Made by a program: the position numbers and the translations under genes
The notes under the pieces: generated by a model
Told to the model about the DNA's origin: nothing
Seen by the model: only the letters and a program-made list of their open reading frames with translations
Database searches by the model: none
NCBI GenBank assembly: GCA_900471925.1
Contig: UCGV01000024.1
Location: 1-64,000 of the forward strand
Direction of reading: 5' to 3'
Source of the DNA: Hyphomicrobiales bacterium
Lineage (GTDB): Bacteria > Pseudomonadota > Alphaproteobacteria > Rhizobiales > Rhizobiaceae
DNA length: 64,000 nucleotides
Part shown: one piece after another, positions 38,240 to 47,186 of the stretch
Layout: the number at the start of each line of letters is the position of its first letter
Numbering within the stretch: the stretch's first letter is position 1

Positions 38240-39499
38240 ATGCGCAAGTTTTTGAGCTCGGCAGCCCTTGCTGTCGTGATGATGGCTGGCTTCGGCAGCG
38301 CACACGCAGCCGACGTCAAGGAAGTCCAGATGCTGCACTGGTGGACGTCTGGCGGCGAAGCTGCCGCACTGAACGTCCTCAAGGGCGACCTCGCGAAGGA
38401 AGGTTATGCCTGGAAAGACGTTCCGGTTGCTGGCGGTGGCGGCGATGCCGCAATGACCGCGCTGAAGGCGATGGTTGCTGCCGGCACCTACCCGACCGCT
38501 TCGCAGATGCTCGGCTACACCGTGCTCGATTATGCCCAGGCCGGCGTCATGGGCGACCTGACCGAGACGGCGAAGAAGGAAGGCTGGGACAAGTCCGTTC
38601 CGGCAGCACTGCAGAAGTTCTCCGTCTATGACGGCAAGTGGGTCGCAGCACCTGTCAACGTCCACTCCGTCAACTGGCTGTGGATCAACAAGGCCGTCAT
38701 GGACAAGATCGGCGGCACGCAGCCGAAGACCTTCGACGACCTGATCGCCCTCCTCGACAAGGCGAAGGCAGCAGGCGTCATCCCGCTCGCACTCGGCGGT
38801 CAGAACTGGCAGGAAGCCACGATGTTCGACTCCATCGTGCTCTCGACCGGTGGTCCGGAATTCTACAAGAAGGCTTTCAACGACCTCGACGAGGCTTCGC
38901 TGAAGTCCGACACGATGAAGAAGTCCTTCGATAACCTCGCCAAGATCATCCAGTATGTCGATCCGAACTTCTCGGGCCGCGACTGGAACCTGGCAACCGC
39001 CATGGTCATCAAGGGTGATGCTCTGGTGCAGGTCATGGGTGACTGGGCGAAGGGCGAATTCGTCGCCGCCAAGAAGACCCCTGATACCGACTTCCTGTGC
39101 TACCGCTTCCCGGGCACCGACGGCAGCGTGATCTACAACTCCGACATGTTCGGCATGTTCAACGTTCCGGATGATCGCAAGGCCGCTCAGGTGGCACTCG
39201 CCACGGCAACGCTGTCGAAGAGCTTCCAGTCCGCCTTCAACGTCGTCAAGGGTTCGGTTCCGGCCCGCACCGACGTTCCGGATACGGCTTTCGACGCTTG
39301 CGGCAAGAAGGGCATTGCCGATCTGAAGCACGCCAACGAAGGCGGCACGCTGTTCGGCTCGCTGGCGCAGGGCTATGGCGCTCCTCCGGCGATCGCCAAC
39401 GCCTATAAGGACGTGGTCTCGAAGTTCGTTCACGGTCAGATCAAGACCTCCGACGAAGCTGTCACCCAGCTCGTTCAGGCTATCGACGACGCCCGTTAA
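38240..39499 (+). CDS. ABC transporter sugar-binding protein, glucose/mannose (GtsA-like) type
   Basis: 419 aa with a signal peptide ending AHA-AD (about residue 23). The mature start VQMLHWWTSGGEAAALNVLKGDLAKEGYAWKDVPVAGGGGDAAM matches the glucose/mannose-binding family (GtsA-like) rather than maltose or trehalose proteins. Expected to bind a monosaccharide such as glucose in the periplasm. First gene of a four-gene transporter operon; a strong hairpin follows it. Confidence 0.9.
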   Translation: MRKFLSSAALAVVMMAGFGSAHAADVKEVQMLHWWTSGGEAAALNVLKGDLAKEGYAWKDVPVAGGGGDAAMTALKAMVAAGTYPTASQMLGYTVLDYAQAGVMGDLTETAKKEGWDKSVPAALQKFSVYDGKWVAAPVNVHSVNWLWINKAVMDKIGGTQPKTFDDLIALLDKAKAAGVIPLALGGQNWQEATMFDSIVLSTGGPEFYKKAFNDLDEASLKSDTMKKSFDNLAKIIQYVDPNFSGRDWNLATAMVIKGDALVQVMGDWAKGEFVAAKKTPDTDFLCYRFPGTDGSVIYNSDMFGMFNVPDDRKAAQVALATATLSKSFQSAFNVVKGSVPARTDVPDTAFDACGKKGIADLKHANEGGTLFGSLAQGYGAPPAIANAYKDVVSKFVHGQIKTSDEAVTQLVQAIDDAR

Positions 39500-39515
39500 T
39501 CCTTCCATCGATCAA

Positions 39516-39544
39516 GGCTTTCCCGCGCTTCTTGCGGGAAAGCC
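39516..39544 (+). terminator. Strong hairpin after the binding-protein gene
   Basis: GGCTTTCCCGC (39516-39526) and GCGGGAAAGCC (39534-39544) form an 11-bp stem with a 7-nt loop. Lack of a U-run suggests partial termination or 3'-end protection that favours the binding protein over the permeases. Confidence 0.65.
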
Positions 39545-39577
39545 ACAGCCCCTGCGGTGCAGGGAGGAGATGATCTC

Positions 39578-40531
39578 ATGAGTACAGTTGCGACCACGGA
39601 TCCGGTGCTGACGTCGAAATCTTCCACCCGCACGTCCATTCGAGGCCGGCTGCAGGATGCGCTGCCGAAGATCGTGCTGGCGCCGAGTTTTCTCATCACC
39701 ATCATCTTCGTCTATGGCTTCATTGTCTGGACGGCCTATCTCTCCTTCACCAATTCCAAGACCTTCCCGTCCTATGCGCTGACGGGCACGCGCGCCTACG
39801 AGCGGCTGTGGCGCTGGACCTTCGAGAGCGATCCGCCGTCCTCGTGGTACACGTCGATCACCAATATGGGGATCTTCGGCTTCCTCTATATTTTCATCTG
39901 CCTCGGGCTTGGCCTGCTGCTGGCGATTCTTCTCGACCAGAAGATCCGCGGCGAGGGTGTGCTGCGGCCGATCTTCCTCTATCCGATGGCGCTGTCCTTC
40001 ATCGTCACGGGCGTTGCCTGGAAGTGGTTTCTCGATCCGGGTCTCGGGCTCGAGCAGACGCTGCACCATTTCGGCTGGACGAGCTTCCATTTCGACTGGA
40101 TCAAGAACAAGGACTTTGTGATCTACACTGTCGTCATCGCCGGTGTCTGGCAGGCCTCCGGCTTCGTCATGGCGATGTTCCTTGCCGGCCTGCGCGGTAT
40201 CGACGGCGAGATCATGAAGGCGGCGCAGATCGACGGTGCCTCGCCCTTCCAGATGTACCGCCGGATCATCATTCCTCTGCTGCGACCGATCTTCCTGTCG
40301 GCCTTCATCGTGCTCGCCCATATGGCGATCAAGTCCTACGACCTCGTGGTGGCGCTGACATCAGGCGGCCCCGGCGGCTCGGCCTGGCTGCCGTCCAACT
40401 TCATGTACGAATATACGTTCAAGCGGAATGAAATGGCTGTCGGCTCCGCCAGCGCCATCATCATGCTGATGACCATCTCGGCGATCATCGTTCCCTATCT
40501 CTATTCCGAACTGAGGGAGAAGGCGCGATGA
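39578..40531 (+). CDS. Sugar ABC transporter permease, GtsB-like
   Basis: 317 aa from MSTVATTDPVLTSKSS (AGGGAGGAGATGATCTC before the ATG); an upstream in-frame GTG at 39557 lacks a ribosome site. It has six membrane helices and an EAA loop (DGEIMKAAQIDGASPFQMYRRIIIPLLRP). The segment TSGGPGGSAWLPSNFMYEYTF is typical of glucose-type permeases. Overlaps the next permease by 4 nt (ATGA). Confidence 0.93.
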   Translation: MSTVATTDPVLTSKSSTRTSIRGRLQDALPKIVLAPSFLITIIFVYGFIVWTAYLSFTNSKTFPSYALTGTRAYERLWRWTFESDPPSSWYTSITNMGIFGFLYIFICLGLGLLLAILLDQKIRGEGVLRPIFLYPMALSFIVTGVAWKWFLDPGLGLEQTLHHFGWTSFHFDWIKNKDFVIYTVVIAGVWQASGFVMAMFLAGLRGIDGEIMKAAQIDGASPFQMYRRIIIPLLRPIFLSAFIVLAHMAIKSYDLVVALTSGGPGGSAWLPSNFMYEYTFKRNEMAVGSASAIIMLMTISAIIVPYLYSELREKAR

Positions 40532-41475
40532 GCAGCATTACCTCTTTCGAGATCGCAACTTCGCATGGTGGCAATAGCGGCCGGTGGATCGGCCGCGTCA
40601 TCATCTACGGCCTGCTGCTGATCTTTGCCGTTCTCTATCTGATGCCGCTCTTCGTCATGCTGACGACGTCGTTCAAGACGATGGACGAGATTCAGAACGG
40701 CAACATGCTGGCGCTGCCGCAATCGCCGACGCTCGATCCCTGGTTCAAGGCCTGGGGCGAGACCTGCGTCGGCCTCACCTGCGCCGGCATCAAGGGCTAT
40801 TTTTGGAACTCAATCAAGATGGTCGTGCCGGCGGTGGCAATCTCGACCATCATGGGTGCGCTCAATGGCTACGTGCTGACCAAGTGGCGCTTTCCGGGCC
40901 ACACGCTGGTCTTCGGGCTGATGCTCTTTGCCTGCTTCATCCCGTTCCAGTCGGTACTGCTACCGATGGCAACCATTCTCGGTTTTCTCGGCCGTTTCGG
41001 CACGACGCTGCAGAATGCCACGGGCTTCAATTTCGGCTTCGGCAATCCGACCGTGAACCTGGTCTTCGTCCACGTGGTCTACGGCCTCGGCTTCACGACG
41101 CTGTTTTTCCGCAATTTCTACGAGGCTTTCCCGACGGAACTGGTGAAGGCGGCGCAGGTGGATGGCGCAAGCTTCTTCCAGATCTTCCGCCGCATCATGC
41201 TGCCGAATTCGCTGCCGATCATCGTGGTCACGGTCATCTACCAGTTCACCAATATCTGGAACGACTTCCTCTTCGCCTCGGCCTATGCCGGCACGGGCGA
41301 GTCCATGCCGATGACGGTGGCGCTGAACAACGTCGTCAATACCTCGACCGGCGTGGTCGAATACAATGTCAACATGGCTGCGGCGATGATCGCGGCCGTT
41401 CCTACGCTCATCGTCTATATCCTCGCCGGCCGCTATTTCGTGCGCGGTCTGATGGCGGGCGCCGTCAAAGGGTGA
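40528..41475 (+). CDS. Sugar ABC transporter permease, GtsC-like
   Basis: 315 aa with six helices. The loop after helix 1 contains CVGLTCAGIKGYFWNSI, a cysteine-bearing segment characteristic of the glucose/mannose branch, and the EAA loop reads PTELVKAAQVDGASFFQIFRRIMLP. Forms the channel with the 39578 gene product. The ATPase starts 3 nt after its stop. Confidence 0.93.
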   Translation: MSSITSFEIATSHGGNSGRWIGRVIIYGLLLIFAVLYLMPLFVMLTTSFKTMDEIQNGNMLALPQSPTLDPWFKAWGETCVGLTCAGIKGYFWNSIKMVVPAVAISTIMGALNGYVLTKWRFPGHTLVFGLMLFACFIPFQSVLLPMATILGFLGRFGTTLQNATGFNFGFGNPTVNLVFVHVVYGLGFTTLFFRNFYEAFPTELVKAAQVDGASFFQIFRRIMLPNSLPIIVVTVIYQFTNIWNDFLFASAYAGTGESMPMTVALNNVVNTSTGVVEYNVNMAAAMIAAVPTLIVYILAGRYFVRGLMAGAVKG

Positions 41476-41478
41476 TCC

Positions 41479-42594
41479 ATGGCTTTCCTTGAAATTTCCG
41501 GTCTCAAGAAGCGCTTCGGCGCCGTCGATATTCTCAAGGGGATCGATCTGGAACTCGAAAAGGGCGGCTTCCTGGTGCTGGTCGGCCCGTCCGGCTGTGG
41601 CAAGTCCACGCTGCTCAACACGATTGCCGGGCTTGAGGCGATCACTTCGGGTGAAATCCGCATCGATGGTCGGTCGATCAACGATCTGCATCCGTCCAAG
41701 CGCGATATCGCCATGGTGTTCCAGAGCTATGCGCTCTATCCGAACATGACGGTCGCCGGCAACATCGCCTTCGGCATGGAAATCCGCGGCGTGCCGAAGG
41801 ACGAGCGTGAGAAGGCGATCAAGCAGGTCTCCGACATGCTGCAGATCGGCCATCTGTTGGACCGCAAGCCGTCGCAGCTTTCCGGCGGCCAGCGCCAGCG
41901 CGTGGCGATGGGCCGTGCGCTGGTGCGCAATCCGCAGGTCTTCCTGTTCGACGAGCCGCTCTCCAACCTCGATGCGAAGTTGCGCGTCGACATGCGCACG
42001 GAAATCAAGCGCCTGCACCAGCGCATGGGCACGACGATCGTCTACGTCACGCATGACCAGATCGAGGCGATGACGCTGGCGACCAAGATCGCTGTGCTGA
42101 AGGATGGTGTGCTGCAGCAGTTCGGAACGCCGGCCGAGATCTATAATAGCCCGGCCAATATTTTCGTGGCGGACTTCATGGGGTCGCCGGCGATGAACCT
42201 GCTCAATGCTACCGTCGAGAACGGTGCCAGCGGCCTGCAGGTGTCACTCGAGCGGCCGAATAGCGAGCCGCTGAAACTGCCCGTCAACGCCGGCAATAAC
42301 AGCCTGACCGGCTATGCCGGTAAGCAGGTGATCTTCGGCATTCGTCCCGAGGCTTTGACGGATCCTGACGGTGCCGACCGCAAGGCCAAGTCCGTCGTTC
42401 ACGGCGATTGCGCCATCGAGGTCGTTGAACCGGCTGGCTCCGACACGTTTGCCGTCACAAAGCTCGGCGGCAAGTCGGTTGTTGCACGTCTCGGCGCCGA
42501 TACCGATATCCTGCCCGGCCAGAACACCCGCCTTGCCTTCAATCTCGACAAGGCGGTGTTCTTCGATCCGACGAGCCAGCTCAGGATCGCTTAG
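41479..42594 (+). CDS. Sugar ABC transporter ATP-binding protein, UgpC/MalK type
   Basis: 371 aa with intact Walker A (GPSGCGKST), signature (LSGGQRQRVAMGR), Walker B (VFLFDEPLSNLDAKL), H-loop (YVTHDQIEAM) and a C-terminal TOBE domain (about residues 235-371). Powers the glucose-type importer. Last gene of the operon; converges on the GH2 gene with a 26-nt gap. Confidence 0.94.
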   Translation: MAFLEISGLKKRFGAVDILKGIDLELEKGGFLVLVGPSGCGKSTLLNTIAGLEAITSGEIRIDGRSINDLHPSKRDIAMVFQSYALYPNMTVAGNIAFGMEIRGVPKDEREKAIKQVSDMLQIGHLLDRKPSQLSGGQRQRVAMGRALVRNPQVFLFDEPLSNLDAKLRVDMRTEIKRLHQRMGTTIVYVTHDQIEAMTLATKIAVLKDGVLQQFGTPAEIYNSPANIFVADFMGSPAMNLLNATVENGASGLQVSLERPNSEPLKLPVNAGNNSLTGYAGKQVIFGIRPEALTDPDGADRKAKSVVHGDCAIEVVEPAGSDTFAVTKLGGKSVVARLGADTDILPGQNTRLAFNLDKAVFFDPTSQLRIA

Positions 42595-42620
42595 TCAGCG
42601 AAACTATTCCCTGGTGGCCG

Positions 42621-44864
42621 TCAGACGGCCGCCAGTGAGATCGTGACCGGTGCGAAGTGGTTCGAGACCGCTTCCACCGTGATTTCGCCCGTCAGACCTG
42701 ACGCCTCCAGCCAGAAACCGGCCGTTCCGCCCTGCAAGGGTACGGCCGCCGGGCCCACGATCTTGGCCGGGCCGTGGACGTTCAGCGTCACGACATCGTT
42801 CAGGAAGGGCAGGCGCTGGCCGCGCTGATCGAGCGCGCGGATGATGACACGCGTCGTGTCGCGCTCGCGGGCCTTCAGCGTGGTGTGGTCAGGTGCGACC
42901 TCCAGTGCCGCCGGCAGCGGATCGGCGGCAAGCGTCAGGCTGGTGACCGGCTCGCCATTGATGAAGCCGGTGAATTCGCCGTCGATCCATTCCAGCCCCC
43001 AACGGCCGAGTTCGTCCTGGGTGAAGTGGCGGTGATCGAGCACGACGGGCGGATGCGGAAGGTGCGGATAGTTTTCGTAGTCCGGGCCGATGCGCTTGGT
43101 GAGCGAGCCGTATTTCAGCTCCACCTCGTCGCAATTGGTAAGGATGATCAGCGGCAGCACGCCGCCGATGCTGCGTTCACCGCGCGCCCAGAAAGTGACC
43201 GGCTTCATGATGATCTCATCCGAAGGGTCGCACTGGCTGGCATAGACATAGGCCGCGAATTTCGGCTCGCGGAACATGTCCATGACGCCGTGGTAGCAGA
43301 TGCGGTCGCCGGAGCCGAAATCCTTGTGCGTGTTGTAGTCGAACATGCACCAGCCGATGGCGCCCGAAATATCCGGATCGCCATAGGCGGCGTTCAGCAC
43401 CTCCAGATGGCGGCGCACATGCTCGGCCTGGCGCTGTTCGGCATCATACATCTTGGTCGGATGCATGTGGCCGTTGAACTCGGTGATGATGTAGGGGACC
43501 TTGTTCGGCAGGCCGGTATTTTCCTGCTGGCTGCGTAGCGCGGTGCGCGGGCGGTTGGCGCCCGGCAGTTCCTCGTTGCCGAGGATGAAGTCGTTCATCG
43601 TGTAGACGTCTTCGAGAAGCTCGCTTTCCGTCAGGTAGCGAACGCCGCCGGTCTGGCGGGTGGAATCGAGTTCATGCGCCAGGCGATTGGTCTCGGTGTA
43701 GAAATCGTGGCTGTCGAGCGATTCATTGATGCGCACGCCCCAGATGATGATCGACGGATGGTTCCAGTCACGCTCGATCATGCGGCGCACGTTCTCGATC
43801 GATTCCCTCTGCCAGTCGAGATCGCCGATATGTTGCCAGCCGGGGATTTCCTCGAAAACCAGCAGGCCGATGCGGTCGCACTGGTCGAGGAACCATTTCG
43901 ACTGCGGATAGTGCGAGGTGCGTACGATATTGCACTTCAGTACCGTCTTCATGATGTCGGCGTCGCGCTCCTGCGCGGAACGGCCGGCGGCATAACCGAC
44001 ATAGGGATAGGCCTGATGGCGGTTGAGGCCCTGCAGCTTCACGGGGCGGCCGTTCAGCAGGAAACCTTCCGGTGTGAACTTGGCGGTACGGAAGCCGAAA
44101 TTGCCGGTGGTTCTGTCGGCGCCATGTTCCGTCTTCAGTTCGACGGAGGCTTCATAGAGCGCCGGGTTGGACAGATCCCAGAGTTCGATGTCAGTCAGGC
44201 CGCCGAAGGAGAGCGTCGTGTTGGTACCGATCGTCTCGCCGGCCGCGCTCGCCAGAATGTTGCCATGAGCGTCTCTCAGCGAGCCGGTGACGGTCGCCGT
44301 ATAGGCGAGGCCTTGCGGGTTGGCGATATCAACGCGTACCGACACCGACTTCCTGTCGGAGAGGACGTCCTGCGTCTCGATCTTGATGTTACGGATCGAA
44401 ACCTTGTCGGTGACCTTCAGCCAGACGTCACGATAGATGCCGGCATAGGTGAGATAGTCGATGCGGCCGCCGAAGGGCGGGATGGCAGGGTTTTCGCTGC
44501 CGTCAATCTTGACGGTGATCAGGTTGTCGCCCTTGATGAGCTTGCCGGTGAGGCGGGCTTCGAACGGCGTGTAGCCGTCCTTGTGGGCGATGATCTCTTC
44601 GCCGTTCAGATAGACGACATTGTCGGCCATGGCGCCGTCGAAGAGGATGGAAACTTCGCGGCCTTCGAATTCCGGCAGCCAGCGCAGCACCTTCTGATAG
44701 GTGAAGGCGCGCTGATAGCGCTTCTCGTCGAAATAATTGAAGGGCAGCTCGACGGCCGTGTGCGGCAGGTGGACCATATCGGCGCCATCGAAGGCCTCCG
44801 TAAGGTTCTGGCCGAAGCCTTCGTGGAAGCTCCAGGATTCGTTCAAGGAAACGACAGAGCGCAT
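42621..44864 (-). CDS. Glycoside hydrolase family 2 (beta-galactosidase/beta-glucuronidase-like)
   Basis: 747 aa from MRSVVSLNESWSFHEGF (AGGGAGAATGAA before the ATG). N-terminal jelly-roll (SILFDGAMADNVVYLNGEEIIAHKDGYTPFEARLTG), immunoglobulin-like and TIM-barrel domains follow the GH2 order. Acid/base Glu381 lies in WGVRINESLD and nucleophile Glu462 in IITEFNGHMHP. It lacks a signal peptide, so it should cleave imported beta-glycosides in the cytoplasm; beta-galactosides are most likely, glucuronides possible. It follows the LacI gene on the same strand by about 106 nt. Confidence 0.9.
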   Translation of the reverse strand: MRSVVSLNESWSFHEGFGQNLTEAFDGADMVHLPHTAVELPFNYFDEKRYQRAFTYQKVLRWLPEFEGREVSILFDGAMADNVVYLNGEEIIAHKDGYTPFEARLTGKLIKGDNLITVKIDGSENPAIPPFGGRIDYLTYAGIYRDVWLKVTDKVSIRNIKIETQDVLSDRKSVSVRVDIANPQGLAYTATVTGSLRDAHGNILASAAGETIGTNTTLSFGGLTDIELWDLSNPALYEASVELKTEHGADRTTGNFGFRTAKFTPEGFLLNGRPVKLQGLNRHQAYPYVGYAAGRSAQERDADIMKTVLKCNIVRTSHYPQSKWFLDQCDRIGLLVFEEIPGWQHIGDLDWQRESIENVRRMIERDWNHPSIIIWGVRINESLDSHDFYTETNRLAHELDSTRQTGGVRYLTESELLEDVYTMNDFILGNEELPGANRPRTALRSQQENTGLPNKVPYIITEFNGHMHPTKMYDAEQRQAEHVRRHLEVLNAAYGDPDISGAIGWCMFDYNTHKDFGSGDRICYHGVMDMFREPKFAAYVYASQCDPSDEIIMKPVTFWARGERSIGGVLPLIILTNCDEVELKYGSLTKRIGPDYENYPHLPHPPVVLDHRHFTQDELGRWGLEWIDGEFTGFINGEPVTSLTLAADPLPAALEVAPDHTTLKARERDTTRVIIRALDQRGQRLPFLNDVVTLNVHGPAKIVGPAAVPLQGGTAGFWLEASGLTGEITVEAVSNHFAPVTISLAAV

Positions 44865-44970
44865 TTCATTCTCCCTGACAGGCGGCAAGGGAGAGGTGGC
44901 GCCATGCGGCGGCGCGGGAAAGGGTAGTCATCGGTAATCCTCCTCGATGCGAATGACTGGAACCGCCCCC

Positions 44971-45969
44971 TCAGGCGGTCGAGCCCCAGCGGGGCGTGCA
45001 GGCAAGCGTGATGCTGTGCGGGCCTTCGTCGCCGGCCTCGTGGCGTTCGATCACTTCGACGACAGCGTCCATGAAGGCGGCGTGGTCGAGGCTCAGCGTT
45101 GTCAGGTCGTTGCAGTCCCAGGCGGCCATGGCGATACCGTCCTGGCCGACAATGGCGATATCGTCAGGCGTGTTCTTGCCGAGCACGCGCCGCGCAGCAT
45201 CACGTGCGCCGATCGCCATCACATCGTTGCCGCAGATGATGGCGTCGACCTTGGAGCGGTGCAACAACAACACGGCTTCCTTGAAGCCGGAATCATAGGA
45301 ATAATCGCCGAAGGCTTCGGCCTCGAAGGCAAGGCCGTGACGGGCGAGCGCATCGGCGAACCATTTGCGGCGCAGCTTGTCGATCCAGCTCGATTTGGTG
45401 CCGGAGAGGTAGGCGAAACGCTTTTTGCCGTCGCCGACGATCTTGTCGATGATTTCGCCAGCGCCGACCGCGCCATCGATACGGATGTTGGAAACATCCT
45501 CGTTCTCAAGCGGCTCGAAGGAAACGATGATCGGCCGCGTCGTATGGAAGATATCGACCGCATCCTGCATAGATACCATGTCGGAGAAGATGACGACGTG
45601 ATCCACCTGATAGGTCGAGGCGAGCCGCATCAACTGGAGGCGGTCGGAATGATCGGCGCAGCAGAGCAGGATCGGCAGGAGTTGGCGGGCCTGCAGGCGG
45701 TGGACGAGGAGCTGTTGCTCCTCGGCTTCGCAAGGGTTGCCGATGGCGTTGACGACAAGGGCGACGAGGCGCGAACGCTGGTTGTTCAGCGATCGCGCGA
45801 TCGCATTCGGCTGATATCCATATTCACGGGCAACGGCGAGGATACGGTCGCGCGTGGCGCTGCCGATCCTGGAATCCGGCGAGAAAGCCCTGGAAATCGT
45901 CGCGGAGGATACGCCGGCGAGTTTTGCCAGTTCCTTCGAGGTGATCCGCCGTCTGTTCGTTCCGCTCAT
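44971..45969 (-). CDS. LacI family transcriptional regulator
   Basis: 332 aa from MSGTNRRRITSKELAKLAGVSSATISRAFSPDSRIG. Helix-turn-helix is canonical, then the ligand domain (IGNPCEAEEQQLLVHRLQA ... VGQDGIAMAAWDCNDLTTLSLDH). It begins 10 nt after the stop of the Gfo/Idh/MocA gene, and the GH2 gene follows. A LacI-type operator (47006-47023) lies in the divergent gap upstream of this operon, so autoregulation plus control of the ABC operon is likely. Confidence 0.92.
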   Translation of the reverse strand: MSGTNRRRITSKELAKLAGVSSATISRAFSPDSRIGSATRDRILAVAREYGYQPNAIARSLNNQRSRLVALVVNAIGNPCEAEEQQLLVHRLQARQLLPILLCCADHSDRLQLMRLASTYQVDHVVIFSDMVSMQDAVDIFHTTRPIIVSFEPLENEDVSNIRIDGAVGAGEIIDKIVGDGKKRFAYLSGTKSSWIDKLRRKWFADALARHGLAFEAEAFGDYSYDSGFKEAVLLLHRSKVDAIICGNDVMAIGARDAARRVLGKNTPDDIAIVGQDGIAMAAWDCNDLTTLSLDHAAFMDAVVEVIERHEAGDEGPHSITLACTPRWGSTA

Positions 45970-45979
45970 TATTTTGCGC

Positions 45980-46984
45980 CTATCCGGCAATCCTGACGGG
46001 GGTGCCGTCGGCTGCCGCAGATTCCTTGATTGCATCCCAGAGCCTAGCGAATCTGAGACCCATTTCAACGGAGCCGGAGTTTTCCATCGTTCCGGCGCGG
46101 ATGGCGAGGAAATTCTTCATCGGATTGCCTAGAATCTCGGCCTCTTCACGCGGCTCGTTGGTTCTGCCGACACTGATTTCGCGCCAGCCGCCCCAGGCGT
46201 CGATGCGCACGATCGCCTTGGAATAGAAGAAGGTGATGTAGGAGGCGCAGCCGGGAGGGCCTTCGCCGGCGGCCGTCAGCGTTGCGAGCGCACCGTTTTT
46301 CAGGCGGGCGGAAACGGCGGTGGCGATATCCACCTTCTTGCCGTGGTTGTTCATATAGGCGGAAACGCTGTCGAAATCGGAATTGGCAAGCAGGCAGACG
46401 GTGTTCATCATGTGCGCGCCGGTATCGAACATGAAGCCGCCACCGGAGATCTCCGGCTGCTGCTTCCAGTGGCCCTCATAGTTCGACGCCCAGCTTTCCC
46501 AGATCATGCCGGAGATGGCGATGAGTTCGCCGAATTCGCCTGAGAGAGCCCGCTTGCGGGTGTCGAGCACAAGCGGTGAAAGCCCACCTTGGAACGCGGT
46601 GACGATGGTGACGCCACTCTTTTTCTGCGCCGCAATCAGGGTCTCGGCCTCGGCAACTGTTGTCACCATCGGCTTTTCTAGGAAGAGATCGAGGCCGGCT
46701 TCGGCAACGGCCGTCGCCTGTTCGGCATGGGAAGCGTGAGGGGTGGAGACATAGATGATGTCGAGTTCGCCGCGGCACTCAGCCAACAGATCCCGGTAAT
46801 CGGCAAAGCTCTTCGGCTCGGGCGCACCGACCGCCGTGCAGACGTCGGTGAGGCGTTTGCGGGAGGCTTCGCTGGTGTCGGCGAGAGCCACGAATTCAAT
46901 TTCCGGCATCTTCGCCCAGCTCTGAGCATATTCAGCCGCTTTCAAGCCGGCGCCGATGACGCCGAGGCGCAATTTCTGAGACAT
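45980..46984 (-). CDS. Gfo/Idh/MocA family sugar dehydrogenase, ThuB-like by context
   Basis: 334 aa. The N-terminal Rossmann domain reads LRLGVIGAGLKAAEYAQSWA, with EKPMVTT (Lys of the EKP catalytic motif) near residue 109, and the C-terminal domain has GGGFMFDTGAHMMNTVCLL with the catalytic Asp/His. Such enzymes oxidise sugars at C3 or similar positions with NAD(P). It is divergent from a CUT1 transporter whose operon ends in ThuA; in rhizobial trehalose operons a Gfo/Idh/MocA protein (ThuB) pairs with ThuA. A parallel role is inference. Ribosome site GGGAGGATTTCG. Confidence 0.9.
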   Translation of the reverse strand: MSQKLRLGVIGAGLKAAEYAQSWAKMPEIEFVALADTSEASRKRLTDVCTAVGAPEPKSFADYRDLLAECRGELDIIYVSTPHASHAEQATAVAEAGLDLFLEKPMVTTVAEAETLIAAQKKSGVTIVTAFQGGLSPLVLDTRKRALSGEFGELIAISGMIWESWASNYEGHWKQQPEISGGGFMFDTGAHMMNTVCLLANSDFDSVSAYMNNHGKKVDIATAVSARLKNGALATLTAAGEGPPGCASYITFFYSKAIVRIDAWGGWREISVGRTNEPREEAEILGNPMKNFLAIRAGTMENSGSVEMGLRFARLWDAIKESAAADGTPVRIAG

Positions 46985-47005
46985 CGAAATCCTCCCTGAT
47001 ATCGT

Positions 47006-47023
47006 TGTGCAAACGATTACACA
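47006..47023. promoter_or_regulatory. LacI-type operator in the divergent gap
   Basis: TGTGCAAACGATTACACA is an 18-bp dyad with central CG (7 of 9 pairs match), fitting the LacI family form, placed 22 nt upstream of the dehydrogenase start. A second half-site ACAAACGAT overlaps to the right. A possible promoter of the ABC operon, TTGTCA-N17-ACATTT, lies at about 47107-47135. Confidence 0.7.
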
Positions 47024-47186
47024 AACGATACATCCGATGCAAGTTATAAATAAACTAGTAAAATCAAATGGATAATTTTATGGCGACTGATGGTTTAAAA
47101 ATCATCTTGTCAGCATTCAGAATGCGTGTACATTTTCCTCACCGGTGCTGGAGGGCGCCGTGTCTCTAAAAAAGGGAGGACTTCCG

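Noticed and set aside
38111-39508. Long open frame antisense to the glucose-type binding protein (465 codons)
   Set aside because: It mirrors a clear coding gene, has Arg/Asp/Val-rich low-quality composition and no ribosome site; such shadows are common in GC-rich genomes.
36878-42594. Naming the LacI-transporter cluster aglR-aglEFGK
   Set aside because: There is no alpha-glucosidase gene, and the binding protein and permease motifs fit the glucose/mannose type better.
43674-44927. Plus-strand open frame opposite the GH2 gene (417 codons)
   Set aside because: The GH2 catalytic motifs and ribosome site identify the minus strand as coding.
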